Source of the DNA: Sycobia sp. Sy_11
Taxonomy: Eukaryota; Arthropoda; Insecta; Hymenoptera; Epichrysomallidae
Direction: 5' to 3'
Assembly (NCBI GenBank): GCA_018907035.1
Contig: JACCIC010000211.1
Span: 765,501 to 829,500, forward strand
Length of the DNA: 64,000 nucleotides
The number at the start of each line of letters is the position of its first letter. The first letter of the stretch is position 1. A program made the translations under genes and the position numbers. Shown here in pieces: positions 13,081 through 24,539 of the stretch. The notes under the pieces are model-generated. The model made no database searches, was not told where the DNA came from, and was given only the letters and a program-made list of their open reading frames with translations.

Positions 13081-13386
13081 GCTGCTCTCGTATTATAGTG
13101 CTCTTCAATTGATTTCGGGAGTAATGTTGTGAACGAGGTTCATTGAAAATACAATTTCAAGTTTTAAAAAATTTTTTCAGATACTAGTGAAAATTATCCA
13201 ATTACAGGAAATTTTTCGTATATACAATTGCTCGAGCAATTGAAGCGTGACTATATATTTTAAGAAAGGTATTTGGTCAAAATTGTTATGAACATTGAAT
13301 AGTGGGAAAAAGAATACTGAATTCTCAAGTATATAAGTTGCTGAAACTGTTGATGACTTATATTATATAAAGTTTAGAAAATATAT

Positions 13387-13460
13387 ATGTATAGTTGATC
13401 TGGTAATTAATCGTTATAAAAATATAGAATGTATAATTGATCTGATAATTAACCGTTACA
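13387..13460. repeat. 42-bp imperfect tandem duplication
   Basis: ATGTATAGTTGATCTGG at 13387 recurs as ATGTATAATTGATCTGA at 13429; the match continues through the TAATTAA core. Two copies, the second partial. Confidence 0.75.
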
Positions 13461-13666
13461 CTGGCGTTAAAATAATAAAGAGGTGCCGCTGTAAACATAT
13501 TTACGTTAGAAATATATACACTAAATTCATAAATTTTAAATGTCAATTATTTATTTTCACAATGTCTTATTGAGACCTATTAAAAAAAAAAGATTGACGA
13601 CACTATATTACGAGGTATGGTTATTAAATAACGAGACTGGTGATAGAAAACATTTTCTTTTGATAT

Positions 13667-13692
13667 TATATATATATATATATATATATATA

Positions 13693-13735
<43 letters not shown>
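13667..13735. repeat. Compound (TA)n-(TG)n microsatellite
   Basis: About 12 TA units followed by about 20 TG units. It abuts the 3' end of the minus-strand mariner relic and may have replaced its terminal repeat. Confidence 0.96.
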
Positions 13736-13737
<2 letters not shown>

Positions 13738-13742
13738 AATAA

Positions 13743-14709
13743 TTAATCTCTAATGTATACCCCTCGTCTTTCCCTACATCGCTCCATACAAATCTTCCAT
13801 TGTTCGAAACAGTGCTGGAAGTCTTTCTATCAGTTTCTATAGAATACGCGCCGCTTTTTCTTTCACAGCTTCAACAGACTCTAATCTTATTCCTTTTAAT
13901 GCAAACTTCACCTCAGGAAAGAGATAGAAGTTGCACGCTGCACCATCGGTCGAGTATGGTGGGTGGTCTAACACCGGGATTTTGAACTTCGCTGGACGGA
14001 CCTTGCAGAATGAGCTGTCGCATTATATCGATGAACCAGCCATATCTGCTCTTTCCACAATTCAGGTGGCCTTTTTCTTGTTCTTTCACTGAATATATTA
14101 GGAACATAAATATATTATTCTCAGTTAGCAATTTGAACTTCAGAAAGATAATGAAGGTATACCATATCATGTATATAGACAAAAACAATCATCATTGTTT
14201 TGAATACTGACTTACTTACTTGCGCTTGACGGATCTTGGCGGAGTTTGACATTTTCAGTGCATGAATTCGCGCTTTGTGTCAGTATTATAGATAAAAACC
14301 AAGATTTATCACATGTTACTAACCTTTTTAATAAGTTTGAGACATTTTCACTTGCATTCAGAGTATCATTCCAAATATTTTTGCGAGCTGTTGTTCAAAT
14401 GTGAGGATTTTATGCACGAGGGTTTGCACACCCGGTTCGTATGTGAAAATTTTTTATATAAAATTTACCGCATACATTCTTTGCCCATTCCTATAGATTC
14501 AGCCACCGCAGAAATATGGACAAGCCGAAAAATATTACCATCCATTTTGCATTGATTTCGCATCGTCTATCTCTCAATATCTCCTCGGCTTAAACCACTC
14601 AAAAAACATGTGAACGTGTTAAACATTCATCGCTATAAATTTATGTCAATAAATTATAACTGTCAGTTTCAGTTTTTCCAAGTTTCATGTGTTTCCATGT
14701 GTTTTCCAT
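13743..14709 (-). pseudogene. Mariner transposase relic (DD34D type)
   Basis: A broken mariner-family cut-and-paste transposase read across several frames on the minus strand. In order: an N-terminal piece with MKLGKTETDS (from about 14709), a HVFEWFKRGREEI-like stretch matching the mariner helix-turn-helix region (about 14600), VTCDKSW at about 14310 where the family has a GDE(S/T)W motif, ELWKEQIWLVHRYNATAHSA at about 14025 where the family has HxDNA, and HPPYSTDGAACNF at about 13945 (family PPYSPDLAPxDF). It ends FEQWKICMERC then a stop at 13743. Of the three catalytic Asp, the first and third remain, but the middle one is Tyr (codon 14025-14027). Stops and frameshifts are frequent, and the spacing between the second and third catalytic positions is about 25 nt short. 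About 967 bp remain. I could not find terminal repeats. Confidence 0.85.
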
Positions 14710-14779
14710 GTTTCAGAAAATCAGTTCTTCTATTATCGGACTGATCATTTTTCTAATGAAATAAAAAAAATATCCCCAA

Positions 14780-15440
14780 ATGAATACAAATAAAGTCCAA
14801 GGCTAGACTGATTTTATGCTTTTCTTTTATTTAAAGTAAAATAAAGACGGTTTTTATTTAAATACTTATTCATCTATAACATAAAATTCTGAAAGAGTCT
14901 CCATCAGTGTGTAACCCGGACGCTCCTACTTGGAATGACAAGCCTGATACTCGTCAATGATATCGAAAAAGTCCAATTGTTTTTTGATAGTCGACTATTA
15001 CCCGCCTGATTAAACATGCTAAATTTCATTAAATTTTAGTTAATATATCCATAAAATTTTAATTATAAAAATTCATTATACAACTACATCAAAAGATCAA
15101 GGATTATAGAGTTCAATGAGCTCTTGTGTAATGGTAATTTAATTACGTAATTAAAGGAATATTAGGGCTAACGTCAGTGAATGTCTAATTTCTGCATGAA
15201 TAAACCAGTCTACTGCCATACCTAATTTTAGATATTAATCAAACACATCAGAAGTTTATTAAGTATGATAAAGCCCGTGATAACGTCGGTTAATAATTAA
15301 TTATGAGCAGGAGTGGGTTCGATTAATCAAATTTTCAACGTATGGATCAAAATGAAATTCGCAATTGGAAGCCCGCTAATATATGTGTGTTCGAATTACT
15401 CGAACATGGGCGCAAATGCGACAATTACTGATAGGGAGCA
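14780..15440. other. AT-rich gap without a recognised gene
   Basis: No open frame or repeat of note. Confidence 0.5.
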
Positions 15441-15449
15441 AGTAAACAA

Positions 15450-15455
<6 letters not shown>

Positions 15456-15500
<45 letters not shown>
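15456..15500. repeat. (TA)n microsatellite
   Basis: About 22 TA units. Confidence 0.97.
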
Positions 15501-15501
<1 letters not shown>

Positions 15502-15589
15502 CTGAACATTCTCGAGAACCAGATTTGTTCGCCCACTTGGATTTCAAGACACATTAAATATATACACAGATATCCAGACTGGAAATTGT

Positions 15590-15592
<3 letters not shown>

Positions 15593-15640
<48 letters not shown>
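15593..15640. repeat. (TA)n microsatellite
   Basis: About 24 TA units, only about 90 bp from the previous array. Confidence 0.97.
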
Positions 15641-15642
<2 letters not shown>

Positions 15643-15793
15643 GCGTACGCGTGCCAGTGTGTGCGTGTACAGCAATGCTCGCGAAAGCTGCTCACGCGCG
15701 GCGGAGGAACGCACAATGCGCGGGCTCTGCTACCAGAGCGCGGGGCGCAGCGTGCGTATTATAAGACCCGCCGAGACCTCTCTCCAACCCCCG

Positions 15794-15815
15794 TTGTCGT
15801 CGTCGTCGTCGTCGT
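15794..15815. repeat. (GTC)n trinucleotide repeat
   Basis: About seven GTC/TCG units. Confidence 0.9.
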
Positions 15816-15925
15816 ACTCGTTTTCGTCTCATTACGTATGCGCGTCGTCACGAGCACGCGTCACTTCGCCTTTCGTATATATAGATTGGCCGCGTCGCGC
15901 GGGGTGTATGACGTACCTCCCTCTC

Positions 15926-15927
<2 letters not shown>

Positions 15928-15964
<37 letters not shown>
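15928..15964. repeat. (TC)n microsatellite
   Basis: About 17 TC units. Confidence 0.95.
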
Positions 15965-15965
<1 letters not shown>

Positions 15966-16055
15966 TTCCGATCACCCCGCGATGGCGAGGATTAAGAAGA
16001 TGAAGCGAAAGGATGAACGAGAGAAGAAATAAAGCTCTCTCTCCCCCGGCCTTCC

Positions 16056-16086
16056 CACACACACACACACGCGCGCGCGCGCGCGC
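16056..16086. repeat. Compound (CA)n-(CG)n run
   Basis: About eight CA units pass into about eight CG units, an alternating purine-pyrimidine tract. Confidence 0.9.
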
Positions 16087-16098
16087 ACGCCCACATAC

Positions 16099-16154
16099 CT
16101 GGAAATTACCAGCCGGGATCGACGGCGAGGTGAGGATGAAATTGAAGGAAATGG
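16099..16154 (-). CDS. Candidate 56-nt internal exon, unrecognised
   Basis: On the minus strand a C-run pyrimidine tract ends in CACAG at the acceptor (exon begins at 16154). The segment is then open to TTCCAG followed by GTATGTGG, a near-consensus donor (intron starts at 16098). One phase reads SFNFILTSPSIPAGNFQ after a partial codon; another is open but Arg/Ser-rich. The pyrimidine tract is a homopolymer that could be accidental. No partner exon or family was recognised, and the small size makes chance occurrence realistic. Confidence 0.2.
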
Positions 16155-17654
16155 CTGTGGGGGGGGGGGCAGGTGGGAAGAAACTTTGATGGACAATTTC
16201 TTTTCTCGCGGCCGCTAGAGTCCGTAATGAAGCGCTCGGTGGTTAATTATGCCGGCGCGTCGGATACGCTCATCGAATGCGTGAATGTTTGATGCGAGGC
16301 GAAAGCAATCAAGAGCGCGTTTATAACGCGGCGGGGTAATACACGATGGGATTAACTAATTAATCACGAAAGTTGCAATTATCGTTATTAATTGATTGAA
16401 ATTTACGGCGAAAGTAGGGTCTGCGATAATCATAAGGGACTTTTTCCGTTTTAACCCCGTCTTTGGGTAATTTTTGTTTTGTTTAAAGAGATAGTGACAA
16501 ATAATATAAATATATAAAGTTTTTATATACCATATTTATTAACAATCTTCTGCGAATTTTCTGCGTAGTAAATTTTTTGATACATTTTCCTGATTTTAAT
16601 AAAGTTATAAAACATCAGATACCGATAATTGCCATTTGCTGGGTGATCCGCGACAGAAAACGTAAATTACAAGCCCATTCGTTAATTTATGGTCATCGCT
16701 TGAATTAGAGCCTAAGCAGAACATTCAAATTTATATTTCTGCCAAAAGTTGTGAGACAAAAGTCCGGTTTACGTTCGCTTTCGCGGTTCCTATTATACTA
16801 TCTCAAAATTATTAGATATATATGTATATATAAAGTATGAAGTGAAAAAAATCTCTTATTGAGCCGCAAACTCGAAACCACCCCTTAAAACAATTGTAAG
16901 CTTTAAAATGGAATTGGCGGAAGCAGAATTACTTTTTATTAAACTAATCACCACTTTCTTACCAGAAGATACAAATTGTCTGAAAATATAATACAATAGA
17001 CATTATGGATTCGAATTACAGGTTTAACGATTAATGAAGAAGTGCAAAGCTCATAAAAATACTTTTGTGCATAAACTCAATGAGAAAAGAAAAACACATT
17101 TAATCACAAAAGCAACAACCAATAAAGATAAATAAGCTATATATATATATACATAAACATACATCTATATATTCTATATATACCTCGCGATAGCATCGGG
17201 TATATAATCGTTTAAGCCAATTCGCCAGACTGCGTATAGAAGGCAAAGCGTTACATACTATATATATTGAGAACGATCCGCGGCGCTGGGAAGACCCGTC
17301 AAAATTATCCAAACTCCCGACCTCTTCCACTTTCGTAATCCCATATAAATTTGGTCGAGCCGCCCCGACCGAAAACCCATAAAATTTGACAGGGAGAAGT
17401 GGATTATGAATGCACGCTGTACGATGAGCGCGCGCGCGAAACGCTGACGACGACGCCGCGGCCCGACGGGGGCTGGGTGGAGGAGGGGGGCGATGCCGAC
17501 GAGGGTGGATGGACAAGGAGGAGGGTGAGGAGAAGGGCGCATGAGACGAACAGCAGCAGCGGCAGCGGAGGCAGCAGCAACAGCAGGTTGCGAGGCTCGT
17601 TCGCCGCCGCGCGCGGGCGCTACATGCAAATTATAACACTCACTCGGCCCGTAA

Positions 17655-17659
17655 CTGTC

Positions 17660-17690
<31 letters not shown>

Positions 17691-17700
17691 CTCTCGCTCT
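17655..17700. repeat. (TC)n microsatellite, imperfect
   Basis: TC units interrupted by TTTC twice. Confidence 0.93.
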
Positions 17701-17786
17701 TTATTCCTCTCTTCCAGTGGAGGCTCCTACGCCTCCCACGTTTCGTGCACGGTCTCCAAATAAGACCTTCCTTCTTCCTGGGGCAT

Positions 17787-17822
17787 CTCTATCTCTCTCT
17801 CTCTCTCTGTTTCTCTCTGTTT
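17787..17822. repeat. (TC)n microsatellite, imperfect
   Basis: TC units with TG/TT interruptions. Confidence 0.9.
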
Positions 17823-17997
17823 CTACGCTCCTTCTTCTTCGTTGTCCTTCTTCCTTGCTCCTCTCTATGTCCTCCTCCGTAGGCGACTATCATAAACCCC
17901 GTAGAACTGTGACTAACTATATATATATATGCATATATAGAACACGTACAGATCGACACATGCGGTACATCTATATATATATATAATATATAGAGTA

Positions 17998-18053
17998 AGA
18001 GAGAGAGAGAGAGAAAGAGAGGGAGAGAAGGGAGAGAGAGTGAGTGAGAGAGG
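17998..18053. repeat. (GA)n microsatellite, imperfect
   Basis: GA units with AA and GGG interruptions, opposite in strand sense to the neighbouring TC arrays. Confidence 0.92.
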
Positions 18054-18180
18054 AGGAAGAGGCTGCGGAGGAGGACGAGCGTCGCCCGGATGCTTGTAAC
18101 GCGGGCGAAGTCGCATTGGGGATTCATTGTTATGCATACGGAGTTCCTCGAAGAGCAATGTTTATCCATATATCTATAAC

Positions 18181-18213
18181 TATATCTATATATAATATAT
18201 ATATATATATATA
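18181..18213. repeat. (TA)n microsatellite, imperfect
   Basis: TA units with CTA and AATA interruptions. Confidence 0.9.
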
Positions 18214-18321
18214 CATCGCCGACGAGGGATATTTGTACCAACCCGTCTATCCTAGCGGGAGGCTCTTCTATATAGCGGTGTTCACCGGTTCTATCCTTCG
18301 TTCCGCTCTTCTTTCGCCTTT

Positions 18322-18370
<49 letters not shown>

Positions 18371-18398
18371 GTCTTCCTCTATCTCTCTCTCTCTCTCT
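18322..18398. repeat. (TC)n microsatellite
   Basis: About 20 perfect TC units, then an imperfect TC tail. Confidence 0.96.
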
Positions 18399-18535
18399 CG
18401 ACTAAGCTCAATCCCGCTTTGATTTTCTTTCTCTGTACCACCCACCCACTCCTTTACCCCGCATTTTAATAATCCCCGTGTCTTCTTACGCATAATATAT
18501 GCGCGACACCTGCGTTTCCACTTCCTTTCAGCCCT

Positions 18536-18539
<4 letters not shown>

Positions 18540-18583
<44 letters not shown>
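18540..18583. repeat. (TA)n microsatellite
   Basis: About 22 TA units. Confidence 0.97.
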
Positions 18584-18585
<2 letters not shown>

Positions 18586-18924
18586 TTCTTATTTCTTCTT
18601 CCTCCTTATTTTCCACGACGGCAATTTATAGCTGTCTGATATCGGATTGAAGGAATTGCCGTTCGGCATTATGTCAGGGCTTTATTGTATTTGTTCTAGA
18701 GTTACAGACGGTCGCAACCGATTGGATTAAGACAATTCTATTAATCGATACCAAAACGCAGTGAAAACTGATTGTATTTCTTTTCCGACATGGTATTCTT
18801 TTTTCTCGAAGATTTTTACTGAGCACTTTATTACGATAGTGGAAATTGTAATTGAACATACTTGATAATTTTTGTTTTATTTATTATGCGAGGAGAATCT
18901 ATATTTCGAATAAATGTATTAAAT

Positions 18925-18927
<3 letters not shown>

Positions 18928-18956
<29 letters not shown>
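18928..18956. repeat. (TA)n microsatellite
   Basis: About 14 TA units. Confidence 0.95.
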
Positions 18957-18959
<3 letters not shown>

Positions 18960-19065
18960 ATTCTAATAGTATTTTTAGTAAAATCATCGTACTCATTGCC
19001 TCCTTATATTCATTACCTAAATCTCTTAAATTAATAACAATTGATTTAAAAATAATGCAAACCTT

Positions 19066-19145
19066 TATTATTATCATTTTTATTATTATTATTGTTGTTT
19101 TTGTTCTTGTTGTTGTTGTTGTTTTTATTATTATTATTATTATTA
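19066..19145. repeat. ATT/GTT trinucleotide-rich tract
   Basis: Two (ATT)n runs flank a (GTT)n-like middle. Low-complexity sequence that gives an Ile/Thr-rich spurious frame on the minus strand. Confidence 0.85.
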
Positions 19146-19639
19146 AAACATTAATGTAAGCGTTAGGTTCACAATTAGAAAATATCAATAAATCCGTTAT
19201 TCTTATCTGACAGTTTTCTCTCGCGAATAATTTTCTTAAATTATTAATTCCAATTGTGAACGCAATACAGTATGAAGAAGGAACAATAAACAAAAGAAAA
19301 TTTCTTTGCAGTTTGAAGAAATATTAGAATAAATTGGAGCAGGATATGATAAATATTAAAATATCCATTTATTCATCATCACTAGTGATTTAAGATAAGC
19401 AGAAATATGTGGAGCGTCTGGAAATACTTTTGGGCCAGTAATAAAGACAGCCGACGGACAAATAAATATTCATTATGAAAACTCTATAATACAATTGATT
19501 TTAAGATATGATTTTAAGATTTTACCTTTGTAAAATCGATTGCTCAACGGTGCGACGCGTGGGTTATACAGCTTTCTAATATAGATATTTGAATCTATAT
19601 TCAATATATATATTTATATATATATGACTAATAGTTCAG

Positions 19640-19756
19640 GGATCCAGCGTGTCCTCCCGGACCCCGTCGGATTCGAGCGATGAAGAGCTGTTCCACGCGA
19701 CACGCTCATCACCAACGGGTGGGGGAGGGGGCGGCGGACCTGTTCGTCGATTCTTC
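19640..19756 (+). CDS. Candidate coding exon with Ser/Asp-rich motif, unrecognised
   Basis: AT-rich DNA changes abruptly to GC-rich at a TTCAG acceptor (19635-19639, with a CTAAT branch-point-like element just upstream). The frame starting GGATCC is open for about 52 codons. It reads SSVSSRTPSDSSDEELFHA, then TRSSPT, a Gly run from a G-rich tract, and PVRRFF. Codons in the first part have G or C third positions far more often than the surrounding DNA. The right boundary is uncertain: a GTGGGG after 19718 or a GTAATC at 19757 could be the donor. The acidic Ser/Asp motif looks like a casein-kinase-type disordered region, but I do not recognise the protein. There is no in-frame ATG and no partner exon. 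Confidence 0.38.
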
Positions 19757-19799
19757 GTAATCACAGTGTGCGGGTGTATGCGTGCTCGGCAATTATGAA

Positions 19800-21180
19800 T
19801 TCCGATACGTTCGGATGCGCCGCATTATAATCCGGCCATCGGACTCGAATCTTAATTACGGGATATTTCTTTAGAATGCGGTTATGAAGTATTTCGAATT
19901 TTTACGGCGCACTTTTTTTTAACGTATATTTACACGACTATTGCACGGCTTATCGAGTAGTGCAAATACATAAATATCCAAATTTACGTGATTTCTTCTA
20001 TTGAAGTGATTTAGGTGACTGTGATTTCGCAACACTGTCCCTCTATACTTAATTGAGAATCCGATGAGGGAAGGAACATCCACGGAATACATTTCGTAGG
20101 TTATAGTTAATTTCTTCCCGATCAATTCTACATATTACTACGCAACTCGAAAGCTCGTGTAATTTGTGATATTACAGGCCAAAGGTGGCAACGGTAGTAA
20201 TGACAAATCGGTCTTCCACTAGAAGACGAATGTCAAAGTCAAGGATCAGTGGAATAAAGTATAGGATTTTCTGTGAGTTGGTATTAAATATCCACAATAG
20301 ACGAAGTTCAACGGTCATGTGATAGTTAAAATATAATAAGAAACTAAATATTCTACTTTATATAGCCAATGGACGTTACTTAGATGGTAGCAGGCAAAAA
20401 TAAAAAAATAAATTTTTTATTTCATAAATTTCTTAGTAAGATTGGATTGAAATAACCGCAAGTAATCTGAAACATGACGATTGGATACGGGTGAAAATTC
20501 ACTTGAATATCAACATTTCAATAAGCATTTCTTTACCACATTAACTTGTTATGCAAATGTAGACATCCTATTTTCGCACTATAATGTTTAAGTTAAACTT
20601 TGTGGTACTGGGGCTTTTTAGAGTTTAATTGTTATAGCTTTTCTTTATTATATTTATTATGATCGTATACATTATTTTTTAACTAACGAGGGAAGTCTAC
20701 AGTTGCCCGTGAATCAATCACTATGCTATCACTGAAATAACCATTTTTTTATGTTTTCTTGCTCCAAATACCAATCAGAACAAGCCATACATTAAAATGG
20801 TGGATAGAGTGGAAAAAATTTTCTAAAAAAACATGCCTAATTCCTAGTAATATTCCATACAATTCCGACAACGAAAAGGGTTCCTTTAAACATTTTATTT
20901 TGATAAATATACCTCTGATGCATGATCCCCGTAATCATTAAAACTTTTAAATTTCAATTATGCGAATTGTATCAGTTTTAAATTTGCGCGGTTAAGAACA
21001 GTTTGGGTCAGAAAGTCGTGAGAATTACGGAACACGAAATATCTATCACTATCCGGAAGAAGTACGCAATCCAATTCGAATAATTTCGTTGATGGCGCGT
21101 ACCGGTACCGGCAGTTCGTATCCAAAAGATAAATACGAGGTCTTTAAGTATACATAAATAATACCGCCAGGAGTTGTAAT
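19800..21180. other. AT-rich to mixed DNA without a recognised gene
   Basis: Only short unconvincing open frames; no mobile-element relic recognised. Confidence 0.5.
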
Positions 21181-21480
21181 CATTCGGGTCCTATTGCCGG
21201 CGCACGCATCCCCCGCCCCTTTCTAAAAGGAAATACACTAATGACTTTTTGACATGGGCTCTTCTCCCTCACTCTTTCCTCGACTATGAACGAGCCGCGG
21301 TCGCCTCGGTGCACGCGCACGGCTATTTGCGGAAAGCGGCGAATGTAAGAAGCCGCCGAAAGGGAAGAATGACGTTATACACTGATCCCGTCCGGGGCGG
21401 CGGCGGGGTGGCGGTGGGCATAAATGTCGCTGTATGCCGAGCTCGTGAAGCGAGTACGTATGCGTAGCCGCAGGTATACA
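21180..21480. other. CpG-rich block
   Basis: GC-rich open frame on the plus strand at 21249-21467. A GTAAGA donor-like site falls inside it at 21345 after AAAGCGGCGAAT. No acceptor or family that would make it a gene. Confidence 0.3.
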
Positions 21481-21646
21481 TTTATAGTTATAGTACTCGT
21501 GTATGTGCGTGCGAGCGAAAGAATTGCAAATAAGGGAAGATGGAGATAGTATATAGAAAAGGAGACGGGGGAAGTTTGCGAGACTCGGCGATTATGTAAA
21601 TGTTGCTTATGGAAGCGCAACAGATGCCTGCCTTTCCTTCTTCCTC

Positions 21647-21649
<3 letters not shown>

Positions 21650-21678
<29 letters not shown>
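21650..21678. repeat. (TC)n microsatellite
   Basis: About 14 TC units. Confidence 0.95.
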
Positions 21679-21681
<3 letters not shown>

Positions 21682-21875
21682 TGCACTCTCCGATCAACAT
21701 CATCCGAAATAAATACACCCTAATCCCAATAACGTATATTCCTGTATAACAGCGTTGGCATAGCGCAGCGACAGCGATGCAGTTACGCGCTCTGGATATT
21801 GTTTAGAGCTTTCCATGGAATTCCTCTTACAAATTCCGACGTGCGACCCCCCCCCCGTCTCTTCTCACTCTATCA

Positions 21876-21878
<3 letters not shown>

Positions 21879-21919
<41 letters not shown>
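21879..21919. repeat. (TC)n microsatellite
   Basis: About 20 TC units, close behind a run of about ten C at 21847. Confidence 0.96.
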
Positions 21920-21921
<2 letters not shown>

Positions 21922-21959
21922 CCATCTCTCCGTGTCTCTGTCCCTAAAGCGGACAGACG

Positions 21960-24460
21960 CTAGTGTGGGGAGGCTCTCTTTGATTGTCAGTTAACAGTTA
22001 ACATTCAGCATAACACAGTTTTGATCTGATGGATTTCAAGGAATAATTGTTATTGTGCTTTTGCTTGTCGGAAAAGTCTTGCATTATTTTCTTCTATTTC
22101 CTGTGCTTTCTGTTACTGTTATTGAAGTCGAGATATCTGAAATTAACAGAGAAAGTACATTTGAATAGTTTGACAAAGAATTTTACTCTGCCATCAAGGT
22201 TTAATATATTTAAATTTAGCTTCATGAAATCCTCGTTTTCTAAAAAAATTTAAAAATTTTATTAATGCTCAATTTTGACTGAAGAAAATTGTTGCCGAAT
22301 CTTGTGCAACTATCCCAGTATTTTTCGATGATCCTTTCTCCGAGAACATGTCGAATATTGATTAATTCACATGCGAGCTAGAAATCGATTTGAGATGTGC
22401 CAATTAAAATAACTGATATATCCGTCGGTACATAATCCGTCAAAACATCGATCCAATATTTGGAATATAGGCTATTATTATATATTATATATATATATAT
22501 AAGAAATATTTGGTAAATCTAAGCTGCATTGAAATTTGTTTTGTTTCCTTATTGTGAAAAGTATTTATTAATAGGAAATAAAATCTTCTGACATCTAATA
22601 AGGAATATTTTAATTTCATTATACATTTTATTAAGAAAACTACTTTTACTAGAGTGGCTTTATTATTAATTATTAATTTTTACTTAAGTGGCTAAGAATT
22701 CATTCAAGTCCCTTTAAAATTCTACAAATCTTAACTTATATACAATGTTTAATGGCCAATAAACATTTAAAATATACTTATGACTCTACCTCTAATATTA
22801 CAATTAATCGTACAATTGTAAATATGCCTGGTTGACGTTGGTAGTCCTGGACGAAAGACCTTAGTGCATTCGAAGGAGTCTCGTCAGATCACATTTTTCT
22901 ATATTGGTCAAAAGTTTACAAGACGTAGAAAACGAAAAGACATGTCGATGATGTAAAACAGAAAAAATCAACGTCTACCTTATACATGCATATGGAAAAA
23001 AATTAAGTAAACTGTAGATTTTAATAATTAATTAAAAAATAATCCAAACTAGTAGTTGGAAAAAGATTAATGGGCTGTTATAATATATATGTTACTAGTT
23101 ACACGTGCCATTGTATATATCAGCCAAATATTGCGTTTATCATTCGCAATTCACTCATAATTTGTAACACTCCGTAAAATCTATATTTTTGTTCATTTAT
23201 CAGTGATTTTAGTTTTCGATATTGAGATTTATTTCAAATCTCATTTTTCGCTATGAGAAATAGTCATAATAATACAGTGTCTCCAAAACATTCGCATGAA
23301 TTATGATTTGTTTTTATTACTTTTTTATTCTTGTATTGCGGTGATATCAGAAACTTTTGTAGCCTAATTAATTTTATATTTACAACATCAGATGCCTATT
23401 CAATCATTTATTTATTCTCTCTAACTCGATTCTATCTGGCTTGATTATTTGGTTACAAAATCATTTCCAAATTGAATTGAAACTGAAAAGCAATTTCACT
23501 ATTTGCGATTGAAAATTTACTTGTCATACATAACTATAGAAAATAAATCAGTATGTAAATTACGTTTTCCTTCTGTTTAACTTTATTTATAAGCAGTTGT
23601 GCTGACTTATACTTTCATTTTCATATTTTTATGAATATATAAGTTTCGTTAATTTTAAATCTAACACGAACAATTAAATTTTAGTTTGTTGTCATTCTTC
23701 AATATTTTTGAATATCTAATTGACATAAAACATTTATATGTTTCATGAGGAAATTTTATATAAATAATCTTTTATATAAATATCTAAATATATATACTAT
23801 TAACATTTAACTTTTATTATAAAATTAAATGTAATTATTTGACAGGCAAAAGAGTAACCTGTCTAATAATGAGTTCCGCAATATTTTATAGATTCAAATA
23901 TATATTTCACTGTTAGATTAGCACAATAAAAACCGAATAATTTAAATATTATGAAATCAAGTAATATTTATTACTGTTTCTTATTACGAAAATAGAATCT
24001 ACTAATAAATCATTAAAATATCATAGACCTCCATCGCGAATTATCATCGATATTTAAATAACATAAAAAAATCATTTAAATAATCAGAATAGATTAATGT
24101 TGTATTAATATCAGTTTAATGGCTGACAATACATTCAATATGAATAATTGAGAATATCCATCTTATGTTTACAAAAGATTGAAAATTTTAGTGTACTTGT
24201 TGGTCCCTCATTAATATTCATTGTAAAGTCTTAAAATTGTAAATATAAATATTTACCGATAAACATTATCAGTACGGTAACAATATTATACCAATATTAT
24301 TAAAGTAACGATGATTTTGTTAACACCTTTTCATCGGTCTCTCGATAAAGAGTCTACGATAAAGCTGATTTTACGAATAAATTAAAAAAAAGAAACGCAT
24401 ACTATTATATACGTTCTTACACGTTCTTCTCTACAAAAATGACGACACATTGTTAAAACA
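21960..24460. other. Long AT-rich stretch without genes
   Basis: AT-rich with dense stops. It holds a short (TA)n near 22480-22501 and nothing else that I recognise. Confidence 0.7.
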
Positions 24461-24539
24461 TAGAATTCATGCGAACCTCCTACGTCCTTTGTTTTTTGTT
24501 ATTTTCTTTATTATTATTTTTTTTTCTCTTTCAAGTCAT

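Larger units (their letters stand above)
15641..16340. other. CpG-rich block with homeodomain-type sites at its right edge
   Basis: Contains (GTC)n at about 15794-15815, (TC)n, a CA-CG compound run and a G tract. The right edge (16240-16400) is rich in TAATTA-type cores, the generic homeodomain site. A regulatory role is inference. Confidence 0.4.
17300..18520. other. CpG-rich and simple-repeat block
   Basis: Holds a CAG-like trinucleotide stretch near 17550-17586, then a series of (TC)n, (GA)n and (TA)n arrays. The long open frames here (195 codons on plus, 275 on minus) are translations of those arrays and were not annotated as genes. Confidence 0.6.

Noticed and set aside
17700..17765. 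Strong acceptor-like site TCTCTTCCAG with open sequence after it
   Set aside because: The pyrimidine tract is part of a TC microsatellite, and no donor follows within the open stretch.
17789..18616. 275-codon minus-strand open frame, the longest in the window
   Set aside because: It is translated TA, TC and GA arrays (IYIYIY, RERERE, SLSLSL). Array periodicity, not selection, keeps it open.
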